A stretch of 64,000 nucleotides of DNA from Clostridium sp. CX1 (GCF_025398335.1 NZ_JAODOO010000013.1:57323-121322); one strand, 5' to 3'. Numbered from the stretch's first letter, positions 9,591 through 19,579 are shown. Numbers and translations: made by a program. The notes: a model not told the origin generated them from the sequence alone.

Positions 9591-10574
9591 ATGAGGCTTA
9601 CTTTATTAAATGAGAGTATAGTAGGAAAAGAATTAGCAGTGTCAGTATACCTATCTAGCGGTATGATTTATGCAAGTGAAGGTATAAAAATAACTGAAAG
9701 CAATATAAAAATATTACAAAAAGTAGGAATAGATACGGTTTATATTAAAGATGAAAATGATGATATAAATTTAAAGGAAATATTAAATACTCCTGTTAGA
9801 CTTGAGGTAATTAGAGAGTTAAAGATTATATACGATAATATAAAAAAGGATAAAACTATTGATGAAAAAAAGATTATGAGCATTGCCAATAAGATTATTG
9901 ACAACCTAGATGTATCGGAAAACTCATTTTTGCTTAGTAACATAGGACAGAGAGATGAAGAATTAAAATTAGTAATTCATTCTATTAATGTAGCTATACT
10001 TTCCCTATTAATAGCAATGAATAAAAACTATAGCAGAGACAAGCTTGAGAAATTAGCTGTAGGTGCTATGCTTCACGATGTGGGAAAATTATTTGATGAA
10101 GGGGAAAAGCATTGCCTATTAGGATATGAATTTATAAAAAGCCAAACTCACATACCAGTAACTTCTTACATGTGCATTTTACATCACCATGAATGTGAAG
10201 ATGGGACAGGTTATCCGGAGAAGATTAAAGGAGATAAGATTCATGAATTTGCAAAAATAGTTGCTATATGTAATGAATATAACAATTTATTGCAATCTGG
10301 AAGTTTTACATTACCTAGTATGGCAATAGAATATATTACTAGTCAAGCTGGTAAAAAATTTAATGATGAAATATTTAAAGAGTTTATTAATTCTGTGTAT
10401 TGTTATCCAAACGGATTATTTGTAAAGCTAAATAACGGTGTAGAAGGAGTGGTTGTACTACAAAACAAAAACTTCCCAACAAGACCAATGATAGGAGTTA
10501 TGGAAAATGGAAAGCCTGTTATATATAATTTGATGGAAAACTTATCATTGTTTATCGAGAAAGTAGTTCTTTAG
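9591..10574 (+). CDS. HD-GYP-like domain protein, shortened catalytic region
   Basis: A 327-residue protein with an N-terminal region of about 110 residues and a C-terminal HD-GYP-like domain. Visible are His130, HDVGK (162-166), HHHE (198-201) and DGTGYP (204-209). The family hydrolyses c-di-GMP. Two oddities: the usual stretch of about 20 residues after HDxGK (IPxxILxKPxxLTxEE) is almost absent, and the late VAD-x-YDAL segment reads VAICNEYNNL, with Asn where the metal-binding Asp usually sits. Activity is therefore uncertain; it may act as a sensor. AAGGAG lies 13 bases before the ATG. It stands alone between the divergent chemoreceptor and rubrerythrin. Confidence 0.8.
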   Translation: MRLTLLNESIVGKELAVSVYLSSGMIYASEGIKITESNIKILQKVGIDTVYIKDENDDINLKEILNTPVRLEVIRELKIIYDNIKKDKTIDEKKIMSIANKIIDNLDVSENSFLLSNIGQRDEELKLVIHSINVAILSLLIAMNKNYSRDKLEKLAVGAMLHDVGKLFDEGEKHCLLGYEFIKSQTHIPVTSYMCILHHHECEDGTGYPEKIKGDKIHEFAKIVAICNEYNNLLQSGSFTLPSMAIEYITSQAGKKFNDEIFKEFINSVYCYPNGLFVKLNNGVEGVVVLQNKNFPTRPMIGVMENGKPVIYNLMENLSLFIEKVVL

Positions 10575-10726
10575 ATAGAAAACTAAAAGGATATTAACAG
10601 TTATTCCATTAACAAATAATAAAGTTAACATTATATTCACATATAAGTATTATTAAATAAGAAGGATTTTCAAGTACATTGTTGAATATAAACAAATACT
10701 AGATTATTTAAAATGGAGGAGATAGG

Positions 10727-11311
10727 ATGAAGTCATTAAAAGGAACAAAAACTGCTGAAAACTTGATGAAGGCCTTTGCTGGAGAATCACAGGCAAGAAC
10801 TAGGTATACATATTATGCATCTGCAGCTAAAAAGGAAGGTTATGTACAGATTTATAATCTATTTATGGAAACTGCTGAAAATGAAAAAGAGCATGCAAAG
10901 GTATTTTTTAAACATCTAAAAGGAAGTTTAGATGGAGAAATGGTGGAGATAACTGCATCATATCCAGTAGCACTAGGAGATACTAAATCAAATCTACTAG
11001 CTGCAGCAAATGGTGAAAATGAAGAATGGGCAGAACTTTATCCAGAGTTTGCAAAAGTAGCTGAAGAAGAAGGATTTACATCAGTAGCGGTATCCTTTAG
11101 AAAAATAGCTGAAGTTGAAAAACACCATGAAGCTAGATATAGAAAGTTACTTAGCAATATAGAAAATGATACTATGTTTAAAAAGGACAGTTCAGTTCTA
11201 TGGAAATGTAATAACTGCGGATATATATATGAGGGAGAGAGCGCTCCAGAAGTATGTCCTGCTTGCATACATCCACAGGGATATTTTGAAGTATTTGTTG
11301 AGAATTATTAA
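10727..11311 (+). CDS. rbr: Rubrerythrin
   Basis: A 194-residue rubrerythrin. The N-terminal ferritin-like four-helix domain carries the EXXH-type di-iron motifs (ESQARTRY near the start, [23 protein letters not shown]). The C-terminal rubredoxin-like domain has [10 protein letters not shown] and [11 protein letters not shown], four cysteines for one iron. In anaerobes it reduces hydrogen peroxide in the cytoplasm. A strong GGAGG precedes the ATG. It appears monocistronic and is followed by a weak hairpin. Confidence 0.96.
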   Translation: MKSLKGTKTAENLMKAFAGESQARTRYTYYASAAKKEGYVQIYNLFMETAENEKEHAKVFFKHLKGSLDGEMVEITASYPVALGDTKSNLLAAANGENEEWAELYPEFAKVAEEEGFTSVAVSFRKIAEVEKHHEARYRKLLSNIENDTMFKKDSSVLWKCNNCGYIYEGESAPEVCPACIHPQGYFEVFVENY

Positions 11312-11328
11312 ATTGTAAGTTATTTATA

Positions 11329-11376
11329 GAGGGGGGAAGTTGTAGCTAATAATGCTGGAATTTTCCCTCATTTTTA
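11329..11376 (+). terminator. Probable rubrerythrin terminator
   Basis: GAGGGGGGAA can pair with TTTTCCCTC across a 22-base loop, followed by ATTTTT. The stem is imperfect. Confidence 0.5.
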
Positions 11377-11424
11377 ATAATTAACTATTAAATCTATTGC
11401 TTTCTATTTTAGGTAAGATTATAA

Positions 11425-11473
11425 TTAATATAGTTAATATAGTTAACTATATTAACTATATTAACTATATTAA
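11425..11473. repeat. Palindromic tandem repeat of TATAGTTAA units
   Basis: Alternating AATATAGTT and AACTATATT units form a short tandem array that is also an inverted repeat centred near 11443. It lies 50-100 bases before the chemoreceptor gene at 11529. It could be an operator-like array or slipped-strand repeat; no T-tract follows, so it is not a terminator. Confidence 0.7.
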
Positions 11474-11528
11474 AGCTTATAGGTTTTAACAGTTGAATTT
11501 ATAAATAGCTAAGACAGGAGGGGAATCA

Positions 11529-13169
11529 ATGTTTAGTTCCTTTAGACGAAAAATGAGTATTGGATTTATTACACTTTCATTAGTATGCATTGCTTATACA
11601 GTAACTTTAATGAGTGTACAGTTTGGAAAATTATTTACCACACAGGTGGCAAATGATGCGTTAAACCTAGCTTTATCTATAGAGAATGGTATAGAAAGCT
11701 ATGAAACAGACAACTTACAAGACATACAAGAATATATAGAGCATAGCAAGGAAGATGCCAAAAATGTATCCTATATGGCAATAGTTAACCAAGAAAATAA
11801 AATTATAGTAAGTACAAGCAAAAACGACATTGGGAATACTGCAACAGAAAAGGCTTTATCAGTTATTAAGAGTGGACAAGCCGTTCATCATGATGAAAAA
11901 GGCGGTGAAACCAAGGAACTTGTTCATGAAACTATAGTTCCATTTAAAGATAAGTCTGGAGATAAAGGCGCCCTAATAATTCAAACTTCTTTAAAAGAAG
12001 TTGAAGAACTGCCTATTACCATACTAAAGAAGGTAAGTTTATTTATAATAATTATAATAGCGCTTGCAGTACTTGTATCCTATATAGTTTCAAGAAGGTT
12101 TGCGAAACCTATAATGGCTATGGTAGCAGATTTGAAAAAGGTAAGTGAAGGAGACTTAACAGTTCAGTTTAAATCTACAGGAAAAGATGAAACTTCTCTT
12201 GTGTCTGATAGTATGAATTATACAATAAAGGTTATAAGAACTATGATTGAAAAAATTAAAGAAGCAGCCTCAGAGCTTGAGGGAGTTTCTGGAAACCTGG
12301 CCCTTTCTAGTAATGGAGTAGCATCTTCTAGTGAAGAAATAGCTGCTTCAATGACAGAGGTTACGGAGAGTACAACAAGACAATCAGATAAGACTGTTGA
12401 GACGCTGCAACTTTTAGAAGAGTTTTCCGAAAATCTAGTTAAGGTAGTTGATGAGCTTCATATAGTTACAAATAGCAGTAATAGAATAAAGCTTTCGGCG
12501 GATAATGGTACAGTAAAGATTGAAGAACTTAATAAGGCAGTGGAACAGCTGCAGAAAACATTTTTATATGTTACTGATAAGGTTAAAGTTTTAAACGATA
12601 ATGTTAATAAAATTAACACTGTTACAGAGGTTATAACCAGTGTTGCAGAACAAACAAATCTATTAGCATTAAATGCATCAATTGAAGCTGCCAGAGCAGG
12701 AGAATCCGGAAGAGGATTTTCAGTAGTAGCTGATGAAATAAGAAAACTGGCTGAACAGGTTTTAGACTCTTCAAAGAGTATTAATACAATAGTTAGCACT
12801 ATTACTAGTAATACAAAGGAGCTTTCTAAAACTTCAGAAGTTGCCTCTAATTTTATTGTAGGACAAGGTGAAATAGTAGAAAATACTATAGATGCATTAA
12901 AAGAAATACTGCTAGAAACAGAGAAAATAGTTCCTCAGGTAAAATCTGTTAATGAAACTTTAAACAGTACTGTAGAATCTAAGGATGGAATAATATCCAA
13001 CATTCAGGGCTTTGCTAACGATGCACAGGAAATATCTGCAGCCACTGAATCGGTAACAGCAGCTATAGAAGAGGAAACGGCATCAGCAGAGGAGTTAAAT
13101 AGAACGGTAAATAGCTTAACTGATATGTCTAAAAGATTAGCTGAAAGTATAGAAAAGTTTAAAATCTAG
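11529..13169 (+). CDS. Methyl-accepting chemotaxis protein
   Basis: A 546-residue chemoreceptor. Transmembrane segment at about residues 11-30, a single-Cache-like sensor of about 130 residues ([31 protein letters not shown]), a second transmembrane segment near 172-190, a HAMP segment ([12 protein letters not shown]), then the signalling coiled coil with tip [19 protein letters not shown]. It senses an outside ligand and controls CheA. CAGGAGGGG lies before the ATG. No adjacent che genes. Its 3' end runs directly into hairpin repeat copy C and a long terminator. Confidence 0.95.
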   Translation: MFSSFRRKMSIGFITLSLVCIAYTVTLMSVQFGKLFTTQVANDALNLALSIENGIESYETDNLQDIQEYIEHSKEDAKNVSYMAIVNQENKIIVSTSKNDIGNTATEKALSVIKSGQAVHHDEKGGETKELVHETIVPFKDKSGDKGALIIQTSLKEVEELPITILKKVSLFIIIIIALAVLVSYIVSRRFAKPIMAMVADLKKVSEGDLTVQFKSTGKDETSLVSDSMNYTIKVIRTMIEKIKEAASELEGVSGNLALSSNGVASSSEEIAASMTEVTESTTRQSDKTVETLQLLEEFSENLVKVVDELHIVTNSSNRIKLSADNGTVKIEELNKAVEQLQKTFLYVTDKVKVLNDNVNKINTVTEVITSVAEQTNLLALNASIEAARAGESGRGFSVVADEIRKLAEQVLDSSKSINTIVSTITSNTKELSKTSEVASNFIVGQGEIVENTIDALKEILLETEKIVPQVKSVNETLNSTVESKDGIISNIQGFANDAQEISAATESVTAAIEEETASAEELNRTVNSLTDMSKRLAESIEKFKI

Positions 13170-13175
13170 AATAAA

Positions 13176-13210
13176 CTAGGGACTGCTGAAAGCAGGTAGT
13201 CATCGGATAA
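13176..13210 (-). repeat. Unidentified hairpin repeat, shortened copy C
   Basis: The plus strand reads GGTAGTCATCGGATAAA, identical to the reverse complement of one arm of copy B (62933-62948). The rest is GGGACTGCTGAAAGCA, a mini stem-loop that replaces the long middle of copies A and B. It sits between the chemoreceptor stop codon and its terminator. Confidence 0.55.
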
Positions 13211-13222
13211 ATTTTCATGAAT

Positions 13223-13276
13223 AAAAACCATGCATATAAGGAAATTTGTTTTCCTATTTATGCATGGTTTTTGTTT
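13223..13276. terminator. Bidirectional terminator between convergent genes
   Basis: A 22-bp, nearly perfect stem starting AAAAACCATGCATA closes on TTTG and ends TATGCATGGTTTTTG. A- and T-tracts on both sides suit the chemoreceptor (+) and the secreted protein (-). Confidence 0.9.
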
Positions 13277-13315
13277 TTGTATAGGACTTTTATGAATTTT
13301 GTAGAAGTCCCTATT

Positions 13316-14086
13316 TTACTTGCTTTGTTTTTGTTGCATAGGGCCATGGTCCTTTGCTGCTGGCATAGCTGCTTTAATAGCGTCAGCTTTTTCCTGTGAT
13401 ATAATACCAGCAGTTACAAGCTCAGCAGTTAGATCAGTTTTCTCTTTTTTATTGTTTTCAAAATAAGTTTTACGTTCAGCTTCTGTCATATTCTTAACTT
13501 TATCCATTTCAGCTTTTTTCTCGGTTTGCTTTTGGTTCATAAAATCCAAAATTTTATTTTCTTCATCCTGTGTAATAGTTCCAGCAGTAACTAGTTTATC
13601 AAGCTGGTTTTTAAATCCTTCTGTACCCATTCCATGTCCTTTTCCGCCCCCAGGACCTCTATGGGTTACTTTGGCTATAGCATCTGCTTGTTCCTGTGTT
13701 AGAGTTCCAGATGTAACTAATTCACTTAAAAAATTAGTTTTTTCTGCTGGCTTATTATTTTCAAAATAAGTTTTGCGTTCAGCTTCTGTCATATTTTTAA
13801 TTTTATCCATCTCTGCTTGTCTTTCAGTGTCTTTTTGCTTAAAATAATCTAAAACTTTAGTTTCTTGATCAGCTGTAATAGTTCCGGCAGTAACTAACTT
13901 ATCAAGCTCAGTTTTCATATTTTCTGCTGAGACTTTCTTATTAATTCTAGTTTCTTGTCTTTTTGTATTATCTCCAGTTGTTCCATCTGCACTACTCTTT
14001 GCGAAAACAAAGCTTCCTGTTGATAGAAGAACACTTCCAGCTACTACTGCAGTTATAACTTTACTCATTAATTTTTTACTCTTCAT
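13316..14086 (-). CDS. Secreted DUF2680-like helical repeat protein
   Basis: A 256-residue protein with a signal peptide (to about residue 30, VFAKS). The mature part is a tandem duplication of a unit of about 95 residues: LDKLVTAGTIT, a charged helix with KNMTEAERKTYFENN, then a second ELVTAGTLT-like turn. Four such turns occur in total. The pattern resembles DUF2680/YckD-type secreted proteins of Firmicutes, whose function is not known. It is monocistronic, convergent with the chemoreceptor, and divergent from the gerA operon. Spore or cell-surface roles are possible but not shown. Confidence 0.7.
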   Translation of the reverse strand: MKSKKLMSKVITAVVAGSVLLSTGSFVFAKSSADGTTGDNTKRQETRINKKVSAENMKTELDKLVTAGTITADQETKVLDYFKQKDTERQAEMDKIKNMTEAERKTYFENNKPAEKTNFLSELVTSGTLTQEQADAIAKVTHRGPGGGKGHGMGTEGFKNQLDKLVTAGTITQDEENKILDFMNQKQTEKKAEMDKVKNMTEAERKTYFENNKKEKTDLTAELVTAGIISQEKADAIKAAMPAAKDHGPMQQKQSK

Positions 14087-14301
14087 TTTATCTCTCCTTT
14101 AAGTGCTTTTATTTTTATAACTTATTATTTGTTATGAGTATATAATATCCTTTAATTGTCACAATTCCGTTACAACTTGGTTAATATTTCATAGATAATA
14201 ATTAATAACTTGTTAAAAACTAGACGCAATTTAATAATTTAATTTAAGTTATTTGTAAATACTAGAATGTAACTAGGCTTTATAAAAGGTGGTGATTTGT
14301 A

Positions 14302-15822
14302 GTGGAATCTGCTAATAATGTTGTTAGTGAGAGAGCGAAAAATGATCCTATAGGAAGTGACTTAGAAGATAATCTTAATAAATTAAAAGTCATTTTTGTT
14401 TATCCAGAAAATAAGGATTTTATTATCAGAGATATTCATATAAAAGCTATAAATACAGATGGAAAGATATTATATCTGAATGGCATCGTAAATGAAGACG
14501 TAATACAAAAACACATTATTATGCCTCTTCTAGAAAAATCTGAACCTAATGAAGGTAATGAAAATATTTGTACTTTTTTAATGAAAAATATTATAACTGG
14601 AAAAAATGTTAAAAAGGTCAGTAGCTTTAAAGAGATTTCAAATGAAATCATAAATGGAAATACAATACTGCTTATTAAGGGACACAATGAGGCTATTTCT
14701 GTATCCACTACAGAGTATCAACATAGATCTGTAGAAAAGCCTACTACAGAGAATGCACTAAAGGGTCCAAAGGAATCCTTCACAGAATCCTGTTCAGTTA
14801 ATCGATCCCTAATTAGAAAACACTTGAAGGATTCTAAGCTTATTTCGGAAAGTATTATTCTCGATACCACAGTTTTTAATGAGATTTTTATTATGTACAT
14901 AAAGGATATTGCAAATCCTCAATTACTAGAAGAAGTAAGAACAAGACTTTCAAAAATTAGTATGGAGAATGTAAAAAATCTTTCAATATTGGAACAATAT
15001 ATAGAAGATAAGACCTACTCTCTAGTGCCTACAGTTCTACTTACAGAAAGGCCAGACAGGGTAGTAGCCTTTCTCGAAGAAGGATATGTGGCAATGCTTA
15101 TGGAAGGAGCCCCTTACAGTTTAATAGTGCCTGTAACCATTTGGTCATTTTTTCATACTTCTGAAGATCAATATCAAAGATGGGCCTATGGTAATTTTAC
15201 AAGATTATTAAGAATGATAGCCTGTTATATTGCACTGCTTACACCAGGCTTATATATAGCTGTAAGCAGCTACCATATTGATATGATACCTACAGATTTA
15301 GTTCTTGCTATAGCAGCAAGCAGAGAGAAACTTCCCTTTCCAGCTATAATTGAAGTGCTATTGATGGAACTAGCCTTTGATTTAATTAGGGAGGCAGGAG
15401 TAAGGGTGCCAACTCCTATAGGACCTACTATTGGAATAGTTGGAGCTCTTATTTTAGGTCAGGCAGCAGTTCAAGCAAATATAGTAAGTCCCATACTAGT
15501 AATCGTTGTATCATTAACAGGTTTGTCATCCTTTGCGATTCCAGAAACAAGTTTAAATTTTATGATTAGAATAGGAAGATTTATTTTTTTGTTTGCTGGA
15601 GCAGCAATGGGGTTTTATGGAATGGCAGTATGCTTTGCTGTATTAATAACCTATTTAAGTACCATAAAGTCCTTTGGAGTTCCCTTCAATTCACCTATAG
15701 CTCCCTATTATAAATCTTCTAAAGATACAATTACTAGACCGCCAGCATGGAAGCAATTACTAAGGCCTTCATTCCTTAGGCCTATAGATAAGGTCAGAAG
15801 TAAGAAGCCGAAGGGAGAGTGA
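14302..15822 (+). CDS. gerAA: Spore germination receptor subunit A (GerAA family)
   Basis: A 506-residue GerAA/SpoVAF-type protein. The N-terminal ~230 residues are cytoplasmic; a later block of 4-5 membrane segments carries FLEEGYVAMLMEGAPYSLIVPVTIWSFF and FPAIIEVLLMELAFDLIREAGVRVPTPIG in split form, both family hallmarks. It is part of the nutrient receptor in the spore inner membrane. Translation starts at GTG 14302 after AAAGGTGG. It overlaps gerAB by four bases and is first in the order AA-AB-AC. The N-terminal cytoplasmic domain has an extra ~60 residues of low similarity. Confidence 0.93.
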   Translation: MESANNVVSERAKNDPIGSDLEDNLNKLKVIFVYPENKDFIIRDIHIKAINTDGKILYLNGIVNEDVIQKHIIMPLLEKSEPNEGNENICTFLMKNIITGKNVKKVSSFKEISNEIINGNTILLIKGHNEAISVSTTEYQHRSVEKPTTENALKGPKESFTESCSVNRSLIRKHLKDSKLISESIILDTTVFNEIFIMYIKDIANPQLLEEVRTRLSKISMENVKNLSILEQYIEDKTYSLVPTVLLTERPDRVVAFLEEGYVAMLMEGAPYSLIVPVTIWSFFHTSEDQYQRWAYGNFTRLLRMIACYIALLTPGLYIAVSSYHIDMIPTDLVLAIAASREKLPFPAIIEVLLMELAFDLIREAGVRVPTPIGPTIGIVGALILGQAAVQANIVSPILVIVVSLTGLSSFAIPETSLNFMIRIGRFIFLFAGAAMGFYGMAVCFAVLITYLSTIKSFGVPFNSPIAPYYKSSKDTITRPPAWKQLLRPSFLRPIDKVRSKKPKGE

Positions 15823-16928
15823 TTATTCTGTTTAAGCAACCTAATAATAAAACTGGAACTAGAGAGTTTTTTGCAATGATTGCTTTTACTATAGGTATGC
15901 AGGCTGCAGACACAACGCCAACATTGCTTTTTAAGGAAGCTAAAAGTGCTGCCTGGATGATGGTGTTAATATCATCAGTTATCCCTTTCGTTTGCCTTCT
16001 TATTCTTCTAAAGATATTAAAAAAATATGAGAATAAAGGCTTAGTAGAAATTATATATCAGCTAACAGGAAAATATATAGGTTTCGTACTAAGTAGTACA
16101 TTAACTATTTTAATAATACTATTTTCTGCAATTAATACTAGAAGCTATATTGATATATTATCAAATGTGTTCTTCTTAAATACACCGGTAATAGTATTAT
16201 ATTTTATATTGATGGTAGGCAGTTCTTTAATTGCCTACCATGGCCTAGAAGCTATAGGAAGATTTGCATGGATTAGTTTTCCTTATGTTTCACTGGCGTT
16301 GACAATATATGTAATACTAGTTATTAAGAATCTTAATTTTGGTTTTTTATTTCCTATTTTCGGTTGTGGTATTAAAAATATTATAAAGGGTGGGATAACT
16401 AATAGTACTCTCTTTGGTGAAGTGATTTTTTTTACTATCTTCTTTCCCTATGTGAGAAATTATAATTCCTATAAGACTGCAAACATTATAGGATTAGGTT
16501 TTGTAACCATTGTAATTTCTTCATTTTGTGCAATATATATGATGGCTTTCGATTATCCCCCAGCAGTAATTATAAATTTTCCTTACCAGACTCTTGCCAG
16601 ACTTATATATGTGGGAAGATTTCTTGGGAATTTAGAGGCATTTTTTTTAGCCTTTTGGGTCATAGGATCAATTATTCGTTTTTCTGTATACATTTATATG
16701 GATGCAGCCTTTTTAGGGAAAACATTAAGGTTAGAAGAGTTTGAACCGCTAATTCCACTTTGTGCTGCGTTGACTATGGCTATTGGAATGATACCAGAAA
16801 ACTTTTTCCATATAATTGAGGTTGCAAAAACCTTTTTGTTAAAAATAGCTTTAGTCTTTATTTATTCACTACCTTTTATCCTTTTAATCATTTCTAAATT
16901 GAAAGGAGATTGTAAAAATGAAGTTTAG
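15819..16928 (+). CDS. gerAB: Spore germination receptor subunit B (GerAB family)
   Basis: A 369-residue integral membrane protein of the APC-like GerAB family with about ten membrane segments. REFFAMIAFTIGMQAADTTP is the usual first-helix start. In the receptor this subunit is thought to bind the germinant. GTG at 15819 overlaps the gerAA stop (GTGA). The AAGGGAG site is only two bases upstream, so a non-ATG codon a few residues later may be the real start. It overlaps gerAC by 11 bases. Confidence 0.92.
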   Translation: MIILFKQPNNKTGTREFFAMIAFTIGMQAADTTPTLLFKEAKSAAWMMVLISSVIPFVCLLILLKILKKYENKGLVEIIYQLTGKYIGFVLSSTLTILIILFSAINTRSYIDILSNVFFLNTPVIVLYFILMVGSSLIAYHGLEAIGRFAWISFPYVSLALTIYVILVIKNLNFGFLFPIFGCGIKNIIKGGITNSTLFGEVIFFTIFFPYVRNYNSYKTANIIGLGFVTIVISSFCAIYMMAFDYPPAVIINFPYQTLARLIYVGRFLGNLEAFFLAFWVIGSIIRFSVYIYMDAAFLGKTLRLEEFEPLIPLCAALTMAIGMIPENFFHIIEVAKTFLLKIALVFIYSLPFILLIISKLKGDCKNEV

Positions 16929-18177
16929 AAAGGTTAGTTTTTTTATGATCTTAATATTGGTGGTAACTCTATTTAGCGGCTGTTGGGATAAGGTTGAAAT
17001 AGAGGAACAGGGTTATGTTGCTGCCATTGGAATAGATAAGGGTAGTGAAAAAATGATGAGAATAACCTTTCAAATTACAAATCCTAAAGCTGGGGGAGGT
17101 AGTGGAAATACACCTCAGGGTGGTGGTGGCAACAGTCAGCCATCAGATATTATAACAGTAGAAGCACCAGGACTTCTTACTGCCAGGGAGTTAGTAAGTG
17201 TATCTGTAACAAGAAGAATATCCCTTTCCCATGCAAAGATTTTAGTTGTAGGTGAAGATTTAGCAAAAACTAAGGAGTTTTTTCGTGCCCTGGAGTCATC
17301 GCTGCGGGACAAGGAAATTAGACGTGCTATGAGTTTAATGATATCTAGAGAAAAGGCTGAAGATTTTATTAGACAAAATAAGCCTATCCTAGAGGATAGA
17401 CCTGAAAAGTTCTTTCAGTTTATGGCAAGAAGATGGAGGGATACAGGATTGGTTCCACCTAACTCAAACTTAAACAGATTTATGCAGCGTACTGAAGAAG
17501 GAGGAAGTCTTTTTTTAACTACCTATGGTACTGCAAAAAATTTTTCTGATAAAGATGGAAAAAATGAGGCGGATTTTCTACCAGGTCAGGTAAATAAGAA
17601 GGGAGGGAATCCTACTGAAATAATAGGCTCTGCTGTGTTCAAAGAGGGAAGGATGATTGGGAGTTTAACTGGAGATGAAACCAGATTAGTTGCAATTTTA
17701 AGACCTAAACCAGAGGTAAGGAGTATGGTGTTTACTTTTCCTGATCCATTAAATGAAAAGTATCGTACTGTAGGGAGGGTTATAAAACAACAGAAAACTA
17801 AGATTCATGTTGATATTACCGAAGGGGCTCCAGTTATAGATGTAACTGTACCAATCTCAATTGATATACTGTCTATCCCTAGCTTTGAGAGTTATCCTGA
17901 AGATATGAATAAGCAAGCTATATTAAAAAACTCAATAGAAAGTTATTTAGAAAAGGAGTCCATGAAGGTAGTACAAAAGTCACAGCGTGACTTAAATGGA
18001 GATCCCTTCCTATGGGAGCTTGCAGCTAGGAAAAAATTTTTAACCTATGACGATTATAAAGGCTACGATTGGATGAAAAAGTTTCCTAAAGCTGAGATTA
18101 CAATTCATTATAAAGTAAACTTGAAAAGCTTTGGTAAACAACTTAACCCACCTGAGAAACAGGATACAAAACAGTAA
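16918..18177 (+). CDS. gerAC: Spore germination receptor subunit C (GerAC lipoprotein)
   Basis: A 419-residue lipoprotein. Signal sequence with lipobox LFSGC, lipid-modified at Cys22, followed by WDKVEIEEQGYVAAIGIDKG, the classic GerAC opening. A glycine-rich linker lies near residues 60-72. The GerAC fold domains follow. It anchors on the outer face of the spore inner membrane and completes the A-B-C receptor. AAAGGAG inside gerAB serves as its ribosome site. Confidence 0.94.
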   Translation: MKFRKVSFFMILILVVTLFSGCWDKVEIEEQGYVAAIGIDKGSEKMMRITFQITNPKAGGGSGNTPQGGGGNSQPSDIITVEAPGLLTARELVSVSVTRRISLSHAKILVVGEDLAKTKEFFRALESSLRDKEIRRAMSLMISREKAEDFIRQNKPILEDRPEKFFQFMARRWRDTGLVPPNSNLNRFMQRTEEGGSLFLTTYGTAKNFSDKDGKNEADFLPGQVNKKGGNPTEIIGSAVFKEGRMIGSLTGDETRLVAILRPKPEVRSMVFTFPDPLNEKYRTVGRVIKQQKTKIHVDITEGAPVIDVTVPISIDILSIPSFESYPEDMNKQAILKNSIESYLEKESMKVVQKSQRDLNGDPFLWELAARKKFLTYDDYKGYDWMKKFPKAEITIHYKVNLKSFGKQLNPPEKQDTKQ

Positions 18178-18197
18178 CTATAGGATGGTTTATAAAT

Positions 18198-18404
18198 ATG
18201 ACTTGGATATTTCTTTTAATTTATATAATTATTGCGTGGTTTACTCTTAGATTTGCAAGGATATCATGGAAAAAAGGAAAAAAATTTAGCAGCATAATTA
18301 TTGTTATCCTAGTATTAATCTTGGTAGCATTAGCTGTTGGAATATTTATTATAGGGACAAAATAGATCAATATAATAAAAACACCTTAATTAATTTGAAA
18401 TAAT
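18198..18404 (+). CDS. Small membrane protein after gerAC
   Basis: A 68-codon frame: a hydrophobic segment (WIFLLIYIIIAWFTL), a basic turn (RISWKKGKKF), a second hydrophobic segment of about 20 residues, and a short polar tail. AGGATGG lies nine bases before the ATG, and the gene begins 20 bases after gerAC. It could be a small accessory subunit of the germination receptor, like the small D proteins linked to some ger operons; this is inference. Confidence 0.5.
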
Positions 18405-18447
18405 GACGAAGAATAAATTATAACATGATAATTGAGAAGGTGGGAAA

Positions 18448-19566
18448 ATGCTGCGAGATTTATTTGTTAACATAAGTATATTAATTTCTTTTATATTTTT
18501 AGGCTTTATATTTTTTAAGGATACTCCAGTAAATCATAAGTCTTCGGTGAAAATAAGATATACAGCAGGAATAATAGGAGGAGTCTTAGGAGTGATTCTA
18601 ATGACATTAAACATTCAGCCTAGTGTAAATTCTTTAGTAGACTTGAGGTTTATTCCAGTAATCATAGTGGCCATTTATGCAGGAACCTTCCCAGCTATAG
18701 TTACTGCAGTTATAATAGCTTTGTTTAGGATACTTTTATTTAAGGTGAATTTCTCAACAATACTAGCTGTAACAGCTATTATGCTAAGCGCTGTTGGGAA
18801 TGGAGCTATATCAAAGTTAACTGCAAGGCTTTGGGAAAAATGGTCAGCCATGTGCTTATTCAGCGTTATGTTATTTACAATTAAGCTAGGGATTACTTTA
18901 AAGGGATCTGATCAATTATACAATACAGTTTTAGAGTTTTGGATTACCTCTATCCTAGCATCTTTAGCTATATATCATGTGATAAAATATGCTGAAGAGA
19001 CCTATGTTATCTTCACCAAGTTTAAGGAACAGTCAACAAAAGACTTTTTAACAGGTTTAAGTAATTCGAGAGAATTTAATTTATTGTTTGATAACTTAAC
19101 TGATAGGGTGGGCAAAGATATTGATAGATTTTCAATACTAATAATTGATATAGATTATTTTAAAAGGATTAATGACAGTTATGGTCACCCTGCAGGAGAT
19201 GCTGTTCTTAAACAATTAGCAGTAGTTTTAAGCAATGTATGCAGTCCTGATGATGTTATATCACGTATTGGTGGAGAAGAGTTTGCTATCCTCTTGCCAG
19301 ATAGCAACTATATGAAGGCCTCATGGGTAGCGGAACGGATTAGAATGGCAATAAAAAGACATAAATTTTTATTGCAGAATGGGTTAGAAGTAAGCTGTAC
19401 TGTATCAATCGGAGTTGCTACATATCCAGATACTGTTACAGATGCCAATAGGTTAATCAGTAAAGCTGACCAGGCACTTTACAAAGCAAAGGAAATGGGA
19501 AGAAATAGGGTGTTTTGTATAGGAGATAACTGTAATTTAGTACAGCATGGGGAGATTACTAAGTAG
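18448..19566 (+). CDS. Membrane diguanylate cyclase (GGDEF)
   Basis: A 372-residue protein. The N-terminal ~190 residues have five or six membrane segments that resemble the 5TM-LYT-type sensor domain (RFIPVIIVAIYAGTFPAIVTA). The C-terminal GGDEF domain has DFLTGLSN and an intact GGEEF at residues 275-279, so c-di-GMP synthesis is expected. The usual RxxD feedback site before GGEEF reads SPDD, so product inhibition through that site is unlikely. GAAGGTGG precedes the ATG. The stop codon lies 13 bases before double-hairpin element L. Confidence 0.92.
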   Translation: MLRDLFVNISILISFIFLGFIFFKDTPVNHKSSVKIRYTAGIIGGVLGVILMTLNIQPSVNSLVDLRFIPVIIVAIYAGTFPAIVTAVIIALFRILLFKVNFSTILAVTAIMLSAVGNGAISKLTARLWEKWSAMCLFSVMLFTIKLGITLKGSDQLYNTVLEFWITSILASLAIYHVIKYAEETYVIFTKFKEQSTKDFLTGLSNSREFNLLFDNLTDRVGKDIDRFSILIIDIDYFKRINDSYGHPAGDAVLKQLAVVLSNVCSPDDVISRIGGEEFAILLPDSNYMKASWVAERIRMAIKRHKFLLQNGLEVSCTVSIGVATYPDTVTDANRLISKADQALYKAKEMGRNRVFCIGDNCNLVQHGEITK

Positions 19567-19579
19567 CAGTTTTATACGT

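Noticed and set aside
11425..11473. CRISPR array
   Set aside because: Repeats are 9 bases with no spacers.
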